Positions 1 through 5,082 of a DNA stretch of 6,690 nucleotides are shown here, piece after piece. Source of the DNA: Betaproteobacteria bacterium (GTDB lineage: Bacteria; Pseudomonadota; Gammaproteobacteria; Burkholderiales; SG8-41). Under the pieces are notes generated by a model that worked only from the letters and a program-made list of their open reading frames with translations, searched no databases and was not told where the DNA came from. Position numbers and translations under genes: made by a program. Position 1 is the first letter of the stretch. Each line of letters opens with the position of its first letter. The stretch lies in NCBI GenBank assembly GCA_023266245.1, contig JAHFRO010000095.1, positions 1-6,690 of the forward strand, read 5' to 3'.

Positions 1-613
1 ACTCGGCGCGGGTCTTCTCGGCGTTGAATTCGCCGGTGAAGGCGGAAGTAGTCGCGATCGAGTGCTGCTTCTGGATGCCGCGCATCACCATGCACATGTG
101 CTGCGCCTCGATCACCACCGCGACACCCACGGGCTTCAACGTCTTCTCTATGCAGTCGCGGATCTCGACCGTGAGCCGTTCCTGCACCTGGAGGCGCCGC
201 GCGAACGCGTCCACCACGCGCGGAATCTTGGAAAGCCCCACCAGGTAGCCGTCGGGGATGTAGGCGACGTGGCACTTGCCGAAGAACGGCAGCAGGTGGT
301 GCTCGCAGAGTGAATAGAGCTCAATGTCCTTCACGATCACCATCTGCTGATACTGGTCCTTGAACATCGCCGAGCGCAGGATTTCCGCGGGGTCGAGGTC
401 GTAGCCGTGGGTGAGGAACTGCAGCGCCTTGGCAACCCGCTCGGGTGTCTTCTGCAGGCCATCGCGGTTCGGGTCCTCGCCGAGGTCCTTGAGTATCGAG
501 CGGTACTTCTCGGCGATGCGCCGCACCAAGACCGGGTTGTACTGGTCGACCTTGGCGTAGCCGGCGTAGCCGTCCATCTCGTTTTCTTCGAGCATCTGCT
601 TGTTGAGCGCCAT
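1..613 (-). CDS. folE: GTP cyclohydrolase I (type I, zinc-dependent), 3' end outside the window
   Basis: The enzyme converts GTP to 7,8-dihydroneopterin triphosphate and formate, the first step of tetrahydrofolate and pterin synthesis in the cytoplasm. The visible 204 residues cover nearly the whole protein and run off the left edge without a stop. Near residue 100 the sequence reads SLCEHHLLPF, and near 172 QHMCMVMRG. Cys103, His106 and Cys174 match the zinc ligands of the type I family (Cys110, His113 and Cys181 in E. coli, same spacing), and His172 matches the catalytic histidine. The PDGYLVGLSKIPR and TGEFN motifs are also typical. The ATG at 613 is preceded by GAGG six bases upstream, which fixes the start. 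It follows dxs on the same strand with a 33-bp gap, so it is probably the last visible gene of the xseB-ispA-dxs transcript. It is not the FolE2 (DUF198) type. Identity is very secure; only the C-terminus is unseen. Confidence 0.97.
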   Translation of the reverse strand, partial: MALNKQMLEENEMDGYAGYAKVDQYNPVLVRRIAEKYRSILKDLGEDPNRDGLQKTPERVAKALQFLTHGYDLDPAEILRSAMFKDQYQQMVIVKDIELYSLCEHHLLPFFGKCHVAYIPDGYLVGLSKIPRVVDAFARRLQVQERLTVEIRDCIEKTLKPVGVAVVIEAQHMCMVMRGIQKQHSIATTSAFTGEFNAEKTRAE

Positions 614-646
614 CGGATACCTCGGAAATCCGGAATGGAAGCTATT

Positions 647-2557
647 TTACTCCGCGAGCCGCGCCCGGATGGATTTGACGATGCCATCCTTGTTGAGACC
701 GACGGAAGCGAGCTGAATTCCCGGATCGCCCTGGTCTATGAAGCGATCGGGCAGCCCCAGCTGCAATACCGGGGTGGTCTTGCCCATCCGCTCCAGCGCT
801 TCCAGCACCGCGCTGCCCGCGCCGCCCATGATGACGTTCTCTTCCACCGTCACCAGCAGATCGTGATTCGCGGCAAGTTCCGCCACCAACGCCTCATCGA
901 GCGGCTTGACGAAACGCATGCTGGCGACCGTGGCATCGAGCTCCTCCGCAGCTTCCAGGGCGGGCTTCAGCATGGGACCAAAAGCCAGTATCGCGACCTT
1001 CTGGGACAGGATCGCGAAGCTCCTGCCGCGCCTGCAAATCTCGCCCTTGCCGATGGGCAGCGCCGTCATCTCCTTCCTGATCCCGGCTCCCGGACCGCTG
1101 CCGCGCGGATAGCGCACCACGGCGGGCGTGTCCATCCGGAACGCGGTGTAGAGCATCTGCCGGCACTCGTTCTCGTCAGAGGGCGTCATCACCGTCATGT
1201 TCGGAAGACATCGCAGATAGGTGAGATCGAAGCTGCCGTTGTGGGTGGCGCCGTCGGCGCCGACGAGCCCCGCGCGGTCTAGAGCGAACACGATCGGCAG
1301 CTTCTGGATCTGCACGTCGTGGATGAGCTGATCGTAGGCGCGCTGCAGAAAGGTGGAGTAGATCGCCACCACCGGCTTGTAGCCCTCGCAGGCGAGCCCC
1401 GCGGCGAAGGTGACCGCATGCTGTTCGGCGATGCCGACGTCGAAATAGCGGTCGGGATAAGCTTGCGCGAACTTCACCAGTCCCGAGCCCTCGCGCATCG
1501 CCGGCGTGATGCCGACGAGGCGTCGGTCCTGCGCCGCCATGTCGCACAGCCATTCGCCGAATACCTGGGTGTAGGAAAGCTTGCCGCCGGATTTGCCGCC
1601 GACGATGCCGTTGGTGGCGTCGAACTTGGTGACGCCGTGATAGAGCACCGGGTCGGCTTCCGCGAGCTTATAGCCCTGCCCCTTCCTGGTGACAACGTGC
1701 AGGAACTGCGGTCCCTTCAGTTCCTTCATGTTCTTGAGCGTGGGGATCAGCGCGTCGAGGTCGTGGCCGTCGATCGGGCCGATGTAGTTGAAGCCCAGCT
1801 CCTCGAACAGGGTGCCGGGAGTGACCATCCCCTTCATGTGCTCTTCCGCCCGCCGCGCGAGTTTGCCGAGCACCTTCTCGCCCACGCGCTTGGCTGCGGC
1901 ATAGAAGCGCCCCGACATCAGCTTCGCGAAGTACTTGTTGAGCGCGCCCACCGGCGGCGAGATCGACATCTCGTTGTCGTTGAGGATCACCAGCAGGTCG
2001 GTGTCCGCCGCGCCGGCGTTGTTGAGCGCCTCGAACGCCATGCCCGCGGTCATCGCCCCGTCCCCGATCACCGCCACCACGTGGCGCTGGATGCCCGCGA
2101 GCTTGGAGGCGACCGCCATGCCGAGCGCCGCGCTGATGGAAGTGCTGGAATGCGCGGTGCCGAAGGTGTCGTACTCGCTCTCCTCGCGGCGGGGAAAACC
2201 GGAGAGCCCCTGCCACATGCGCAGCCGCTTCATGCCTTCACGCCGGCCGGTCAATACCTTGTGCCCGTAGGTCTGGTGCCCCACGTCCCACACGATGCGG
2301 TCGTGCGGCGTGTTGAACACGTAATGCAGCGCGATGGTCAGCTCGACCGTGCCGAGGTTGGAGGAGAGGTGCCCGCCGGTCTGGCTGACCGACTCGAGCA
2401 GGAACTGGCGCAGCTCATCGGAGAGCAGCTTGAGCTGCCTCATGTCGAGACCCCGCAGCTGGTGCGGGTAATTGATGGTCTTCAGCAGGTCGTACATCGG
2501 CGAGCCGAGTGTTAAGTTTTGAGTGTTTAGTGTTGAGTTCAGGACATTTTCCGACAT
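647..2557 (-). CDS. dxs: 1-deoxy-D-xylulose-5-phosphate synthase with a repeat-encoded N-terminal extension
   Basis: This thiamine-diphosphate enzyme condenses pyruvate with glyceraldehyde 3-phosphate to give DXP, the entry to the MEP isoprenoid pathway and a precursor for thiamine and pyridoxal phosphate. Counting from the family-typical MYDLL methionine (codon at 2497), the protein has 616 residues. GGHLSSNLG (His43), DVGHQTYGHK (His74), the TPP motif from GDGAMTAG (145) to NDNEMS (173), YHGV (His288), the catalytic glutamate in VGIAEQHAV (Glu358) and GADGATHNG (Asp415, His419) are all present at family spacing. The annotated start is the ATG at 2557, because AGGGG lies eight bases upstream; the ATG at 2497 has no clear ribosome binding site. 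The extra 20 residues (SENVLNSTLN then TQNLTLGSP) are mostly encoded by 7-bp tandem repeats and are not part of the family. A GTG at 2575 is a poorer start. It lies between ispA and folE on the same strand. Function is secure; the start is uncertain. Confidence 0.96.
   Translation of the reverse strand: MSENVLNSTLNTQNLTLGSPMYDLLKTINYPHQLRGLDMRQLKLLSDELRQFLLESVSQTGGHLSSNLGTVELTIALHYVFNTPHDRIVWDVGHQTYGHKVLTGRREGMKRLRMWQGLSGFPRREESEYDTFGTAHSSTSISAALGMAVASKLAGIQRHVVAVIGDGAMTAGMAFEALNNAGAADTDLLVILNDNEMSISPPVGALNKYFAKLMSGRFYAAAKRVGEKVLGKLARRAEEHMKGMVTPGTLFEELGFNYIGPIDGHDLDALIPTLKNMKELKGPQFLHVVTRKGQGYKLAEADPVLYHGVTKFDATNGIVGGKSGGKLSYTQVFGEWLCDMAAQDRRLVGITPAMREGSGLVKFAQAYPDRYFDVGIAEQHAVTFAAGLACEGYKPVVAIYSTFLQRAYDQLIHDVQIQKLPIVFALDRAGLVGADGATHNGSFDLTYLRCLPNMTVMTPSDENECRQMLYTAFRMDTPAVVRYPRGSGPGAGIRKEMTALPIGKGEICRRGRSFAILSQKVAILAFGPMLKPALEAAEELDATVASMRFVKPLDEALVAELAANHDLLVTVEENVIMGGAGSAVLEALERMGKTTPVLQLGLPDRFIDQGDPGIQLASVGLNKDGIVKSIRARLAE
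2506..2540 (-). repeat. Five-unit 7-bp tandem array inside the dxs 5' end
   Basis: Read on the minus strand, the 35 bp split exactly into GAACTCA, ACACTAA, ACACTCA, AAACTTA and ACACTCG, consensus ACACTCA. The units are degenerate but keep perfect 7-bp register. They fall between the ribosome-binding-site-supported dxs start at 2557 and the family-typical methionine at 2497, and add residues such as NSTLNTQNLTL to the protein. In this orientation the repeat has no stop codon in any of three frames. Confidence 0.85.
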
Positions 2558-2565
2558 TTGGATGG

Positions 2566-2570
2566 CCCCT
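2566..2570 (-). promoter_or_regulatory. Ribosome binding site deciding the dxs start
   Basis: The minus strand reads AGGGG, eight bases before the ATG at 2557. The alternative methionine at 2497, where the Dxs family normally begins, is preceded by ACACTCGGCTCGCCG, with no comparable site. This favours translation through the repeat-encoded segment. Confidence 0.6.
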
Positions 2571-2571
2571 G

Positions 2572-2606
2572 GCACTTATCACTCAACACTCAACACGGAT
2601 CACTCA
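2572..2606 (+). repeat. Five-unit 7-bp tandem array between ispA and dxs, inverted relative to the dxs array
   Basis: On the plus strand the 35 bp split into GCACTTA, TCACTCA, ACACTCA, ACACGGA and TCACTCA, the same consensus (ACACTCA) as the array at 2506-2540 but on the opposite strand. It ends two bases from the ispA stop codon. Bases 2581-2596 are complementary to 2523-2538 with one mismatch in 16, so the ispA-dxs transcript could fold into a hairpin whose 42-nt loop carries the dxs ribosome binding site and start codon. Confidence 0.8.
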
Positions 2607-2607
2607 G

Positions 2608-3513
2608 TTAGAACTTCCGCAGCACGATAAAGTCCGCGAGCTGGCGCAGCCTGAGCGCCCGCTCCTCAAAAGCCGCCAGCGCATCAAGCGCCTGTTGCCG
2701 CAGCTCCTGCACGAACTCCCGGGCGCGGCTGACACCCATGGCGCTGACATAGGTCGGCTTGTTGTCCTTGGCATCCTTGCCCGCGGTCTTGCCGAGCGTA
2801 GCGGTGGCAGACTCGGCGTCGAGCACGTCGTCCACCACCTGGAACGCAAGGCCGATCAGCTTGGCAAACAGGTCCACCTGCCCCTGCTCCTTGTCGTTGA
2901 GGCCGTTGCCGCAGCGCGCGCCCATCAGCGCCGCGGCGCGGATCAGCGCGCCGGTCTTGTGGATGTGCATGAACTCGAGCTCCGGCACCGAGAGCGCCTT
3001 GCCGACGGACTCCAGATCGATCTGCTGGCCGCCCGCCATGCCGCGCGAGCCCGAAGCGGCGGCGAGCAGCTTCACCATCTCGAGCTGGGTCTGCATGTCG
3101 TCGGCGACCCTGTACTCGCCAAGGAGCTGGAATGCGAGGCTTTGCAGCGCATCGCCCGCCAGCAGCGCGGTCGCCTCGTCGAACTCGACGTGACAGGTCG
3201 GCTTGCCGCGCCGGAGCACGTCGTCATCCATGCACGGCAGGTCGTCGTGCACCAGGGAATAGGCGTGGATCAGCTCCACCGCGGCGGCGGCGATCTCCAA
3301 CCGCCCCGGGTCGGCATGCGCGAGTTCTCCGGCGGCAAATGCGAGCAGCGGCCGCACGCGTTTCCCCCCGCCCAGCACCGCATAGCGCATCGCCTGGTGC
3401 AGGCGCTGCGGCGTGATCTCCGGCGCGGGCAGTATGCGCTGCAAGGTCGCCTCGACGCGCTGCACGTGCTGATGCGACCAGGCCTGGAAATCACTCGTTG
3501 TCGTTATCGTCAC
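2608..3513 (-). CDS. ispA: Farnesyl diphosphate synthase (short-chain polyprenyl synthase)
   Basis: It condenses dimethylallyl and isopentenyl diphosphates to geranyl and then farnesyl diphosphate, the precursor of quinone side chains and undecaprenyl carriers. From the chosen start it has 301 residues, the usual length. GGGKRVRPLL (residues 48-57) binds isopentenyl diphosphate. The first aspartate-rich motif is HDDLPCMDDD (Asp90, Asp91, Asp96) followed by RRGKPT, GGQQIDLES lies near 161, KTGALI near 186, and the second aspartate-rich motif is VVDDVLD (Asp228, Asp229, Asp232). The open frame continues another 104 codons upstream, but that stretch is out of frame with xseB coding sequence and is unlike the family. 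The GTG at 3513, with GGGA eight bases upstream, gives MTITTTSDFQAW and a normal N-terminus. It overlaps the end of xseB by 23 bp, which suggests translational coupling. The stop is two bases from the heptamer array in front of dxs. Function is very secure; the non-ATG start is likely. Confidence 0.95.
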   Translation of the reverse strand: MTITTTSDFQAWSHQHVQRVEATLQRILPAPEITPQRLHQAMRYAVLGGGKRVRPLLAFAAGELAHADPGRLEIAAAAVELIHAYSLVHDDLPCMDDDVLRRGKPTCHVEFDEATALLAGDALQSLAFQLLGEYRVADDMQTQLEMVKLLAAASGSRGMAGGQQIDLESVGKALSVPELEFMHIHKTGALIRAAALMGARCGNGLNDKEQGQVDLFAKLIGLAFQVVDDVLDAESATATLGKTAGKDAKDNKPTYVSAMGVSRAREFVQELRQQALDALAAFEERALRLRQLADFIVLRKF

Positions 3514-3736
3514 TCTTGAAGTCCCGCAGGATGCCGTCCTCCAGAATCTTGACCTGCTGCTGCGCATCCTGCAGGGCCGCCTGGCAGAACTTGAGCAGTT
3601 CCGCGCCGCGCTTGTAGGCGGCGAGCGACTGCTCGAGCGGCATCTGGCCGGCTTCCATGCTGGAAACGATTTTTTCCAGTTCCGCCAGCGCCGACTCGAA
3701 GGTTTGGGTATTCTGGGTTTTTGACGACTTGGGCAT
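3491..3736 (-). CDS. xseB: Exodeoxyribonuclease VII small subunit
   Basis: The small subunit of exonuclease VII works with XseA, which is not in this window, to degrade single-stranded DNA from both ends. The 81-residue length is typical. The pattern FESALAELEKIVSSMEAGQ, then PLEQSLAAYKRGAELLKFC, then ALQDAQQQVKIL is the XseB coiled-coil hairpin signature, followed by an acidic tail. The ATG at 3736 has AGAGG about nine bases upstream. It is the first gene of the minus-strand block, and its last 23 bp overlap the start of ispA, an arrangement common in proteobacteria. A candidate promoter lies just upstream at 3765-3794 and a terminator at 3798-3822, so transcription of xseB-ispA-dxs-folE probably begins here. 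Nothing unusual is seen in the protein. Confidence 0.95.
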   Translation of the reverse strand: MPKSSKTQNTQTFESALAELEKIVSSMEAGQMPLEQSLAAYKRGAELLKFCQAALQDAQQQVKILEDGILRDFKSDDNDNE

Positions 3737-3764
3737 GGGCTGGCGCCTCTAGTGCGAAGCGATA

Positions 3765-3794
3765 AATCTAGCTCAGTCAGAGGGTTGCGGTCAA
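3765..3794 (-). promoter_or_regulatory. Candidate sigma70-type promoter of xseB-ispA-dxs-folE
   Basis: On the minus strand TTGACC (3794-3789) matches the -35 consensus at five of six bases and TAGATT (3770-3765) matches the -10 at four of six, separated by 18 bp. Transcription would start near 3758, about 22 bases before the xseB start. The position directly after a terminator supports the call, but the -10 is weak. Confidence 0.45.
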
Positions 3795-3797
3795 CGC

Positions 3798-3822
3798 AAA
3801 ACGCCGCTGGCTGCGGCGTTTT
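3798..3822. terminator. Symmetrical rho-independent terminator upstream of the xseB promoter
   Basis: AAAACGCCGC (3798-3807) and GCGGCGTTTT (3813-3822) form a perfect 10-bp stem with a 5-nt loop, and each strand ends in four T residues. It could therefore stop transcription in either direction. No gene ends beside it: xseB starts on one side and no coding region is evident up to arsS on the other. It may insulate the xseB block from upstream minus-strand transcription, or be left over from a displaced neighbour. Confidence 0.7.
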
Positions 3823-3871
3823 CACGCCATCTTCACGCGCATCCGATGATGCTGCCGGCCCGTATCACAAC

Positions 3872-3892
3872 CGACGGCGCCCGGCGCCGTCG
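3872..3892. repeat. 21-bp GC-rich palindrome in the divergent region
   Basis: CGACGGCGCC (3872-3881) is followed by one base and then GGCGCCGTCG (3883-3892), a perfect 10-bp inverted repeat. The half-site core GGCGCCGT recurs at 3906-3913. It could be a dimeric regulator site or a small hairpin; GC-rich sequence makes such palindromes somewhat likelier by chance. Confidence 0.5.
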
Positions 3893-3928
3893 CGACCGCA
3901 TACATGGCGCCGTACCGCGCGGCCCTAA

Positions 3929-3964
3929 AGCAGCCTGTCGGACCGCCAAGTCCGACAGGCTGCT
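3929..3964. repeat. Perfect 15-bp inverted repeat, REP-like hairpin
   Basis: AGCAGCCTGTCGGAC (3929-3943) and GTCCGACAGGCTGCT (3950-3964) are perfectly complementary around a 6-nt loop (CGCCAA). No T run follows on the plus strand, and only TTTAG follows on the minus strand, so it is a poor terminator. The form suits a repetitive extragenic palindrome or a remnant mobile-element end. It lies 80 bp upstream of arsS. Confidence 0.7.
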
Positions 3965-3970
3965 AGGCGA

Positions 3971-3976
3971 TACAAT
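3971..3976 (+). promoter_or_regulatory. Candidate -10 box for arsS-arsM
   Basis: TACAAT matches the TATAAT consensus at five of six bases and lies 69 bases before the arsS start. The matching -35 position falls at the edge of the 15-bp hairpin and does not resemble TTGACA, so the promoter would be weak or activator-dependent. No AT-rich ArsR-type operator was seen. Confidence 0.3.
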
Positions 3977-4044
3977 CACGCGGGAAACCTGCTTCGCGCC
4001 GCGCTGTCTTGATACAGATCCGCCGTTACCCCGGAGAACGATGA

Positions 4045-5070
4045 ATGCACGCCACCCTGCCCCGGCTTGAAGTCAGCGATTTCCCGGCGATCCGCCGCAA
4101 GCACCTCGACACCCTGCAGGTCAATCTCGGTTACAAGTGCAACCAGACCTGCGTGCATTGCCACGTCAATGCCGGGCCCACCCGCACCGAGATGATGGGC
4201 CGCGAAACGATCTCGGAGGTGATCGCGTTTCTGAAGGCCTCCGGCGTCAAGACCCTCGATGTGACCGGCGGCGCCCCTGAGCTGAATCCCCACTTCCGGG
4301 GTCTCGTGCTCGCCGCGCGCAACCTCGGCGTGCACGTGATGGACCGCTGCAATCTGACGATCCTGGAGCAGCCCGGGCAGGAGGATCTCGCGCAATTCCT
4401 CGCCGACCACGCCATCGAAGTGGTGGCTTCGCTGCCCTGTTACCTCGAAGAAAACGTGGACGCCCAGCGCGGCAAGGGCGTGTTCGAAGCGAGCATCCGC
4501 GCGCTGAAAATATTCAACGGGCTCGGCTACGGACAGCCGGGCTCCAAGCTCGTGCTGAACATCGTCTACAACCCGCAGGGGCCCAGCCTGCCGCCGGCGC
4601 AGGGCAAGCTCGAAGAGGATTACCGCCGGCACCTCGGCGAGCGGTTCGGCGTCGTCTTCAACCACCTCTACGTGCTCACCAATATGCCGATCCAGCGCTT
4701 CGGCAGCCTGTTGATCTCGAAAGGCCAGTTCGAAAGCTACATGGAACTCCTGAAGAGCGCCTATCAATCGCAGAACCTCGAATCGGTGATGTGCCGCAAT
4801 CTGATCAGCGTGGACTGGCGCGGCTACGTCTACGACTGTGACTTCAACCAGATGCTCGGGCTGCCGCTGCGCCATAAGGGCCGGCCGCGCGTGCGCCTGC
4901 GCGACCTCGCCGGCGCCGATCTCGATGGCAATCCCATCATCGTCAAGGACCATTGCTACGGCTGCACCGCGGGCCAGGGCTCGAGCTGCGGCGGTGCGCT
5001 TTCTCGAGCAGACCAGTCACGAGTCACCAGTCACGCCTCATCAGTCACGAATCACCAGTCACGCCTTTAA
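4045..5070 (+). CDS. arsS: Arsenosugar biosynthesis radical SAM protein ArsS with a repeat-encoded C-terminal tail
   Basis: A radical SAM enzyme of the ArsS family (older name: radical SAM/Cys-rich domain protein, with DUF3641 at the C-terminus), proposed to attach an adenosyl-derived group to dimethylated arsenic on the way to arsenosugars. Residues GYKCNQTCVHCHV contain the CxxxCxxC iron-sulfur motif (Cys32, Cys36, Cys39); DVTGGAPELN (72-81) is the GGE-like SAM motif. Further cysteines are at 102, 132, 250 and 265 (YDCDFNQ), and the Cys-rich end DHCYGCTAGQGSSCGGAL holds Cys304, 307 and 315. All are cysteine codons, with no in-frame TGA. The ATG at 4045 has GGAG eight bases upstream; an ATG at 4041 opens only a short frame. 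Family members should end near GGAL, about residue 319. The remaining tail (residues 324-341, QSRVTSH, ASSVTNH, QSRL) is translated from a 7-bp tandem array. arsM starts 12 bp downstream, so the pair is probably co-transcribed. Confidence 0.93.
   Translation: MHATLPRLEVSDFPAIRRKHLDTLQVNLGYKCNQTCVHCHVNAGPTRTEMMGRETISEVIAFLKASGVKTLDVTGGAPELNPHFRGLVLAARNLGVHVMDRCNLTILEQPGQEDLAQFLADHAIEVVASLPCYLEENVDAQRGKGVFEASIRALKIFNGLGYGQPGSKLVLNIVYNPQGPSLPPAQGKLEEDYRRHLGERFGVVFNHLYVLTNMPIQRFGSLLISKGQFESYMELLKSAYQSQNLESVMCRNLISVDWRGYVYDCDFNQMLGLPLRHKGRPRVRLRDLAGADLDGNPIIVKDHCYGCTAGQGSSCGGALSRADQSRVTSHASSVTNHQSRL
5014..5069 (+). repeat. Eight-unit 7-bp tandem array at the arsS 3' end
   Basis: The units are CAGTCAC, GAGTCAC, CAGTCAC, GCCTCAT, CAGTCAC, GAATCAC, CAGTCAC and GCCTTTA. 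The array can also be read as two 28-bp copies matching at 24 of 28 positions, which points to duplication of a four-unit block. The last unit contains part of the arsS stop codon, and the array encodes the final 18 residues of ArsS. It ends 13 bp before the arsM start. Confidence 0.9.
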
Positions 5071-5082
5071 TCGGACAGAGCC

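Larger units (their letters stand above)
3737..4044. other. Divergent intergenic region between xseB and arsS
   Basis: About 308 bp without a supportable gene. From left to right it holds the xseB ribosome binding site and candidate promoter, the symmetrical terminator, the 21-bp palindrome, the 15-bp hairpin, a possible arsS -10 and the arsS ribosome binding site (GGAG, 4033-4036). Short open frames here have no recognisable product. Confidence 0.7.

Noticed and set aside
407..1282. Long plus-strand open frame opposite folE and dxs
   Set aside because: It is antisense to two secure genes, its product resembles no family, and it is rich in His/Arg/Ala as expected from GC-rich antisense frames.
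1319..2515. 398-codon plus-strand open frame opposite dxs
   Set aside because: Antisense shadow of the conserved dxs coding sequence; no domain is recognisable.
2509..3519. 336-codon plus-strand open frame opposite ispA
   Set aside because: Antisense to a secure ispA; its composition follows the complementary codons.
3514..3825. N-terminal extension of IspA to a 405-residue protein
   Set aside because: The extra 104 codons run out of frame through xseB and its promoter and terminator, and are Ser/Arg-rich and unlike IspA.
3764..3830. tRNA-like stretch (TAGCTCAGT followed by GAGGG)
   Set aside because: It resembles a D-loop, but no T-loop (GGTTCGAATCC type), anticodon arm or acceptor pairing can be found around it; the hairpin downstream is a terminator.
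4041..4070. Alternative start for arsS at ATG 4041
   Set aside because: It is in another frame that ends at 4070; the GGAG site is better spaced (eight bases) for the ATG at 4045.
3976..4953. 325-codon minus-strand open frame opposite arsS
   Set aside because: Antisense to arsS, which has clear radical SAM motifs; no recognisable product.
5014..5069. CRISPR array
   Set aside because: Units are 7 bp with no unique spacers; the apparent 28-bp copies are directly adjacent and lie within a coding frame.
4045..5070. Selenoprotein form of ArsS
   Set aside because: Some ArsS proteins are annotated as selenoproteins, but all ten cysteine positions here use TGC/TGT and there is no in-frame TGA.
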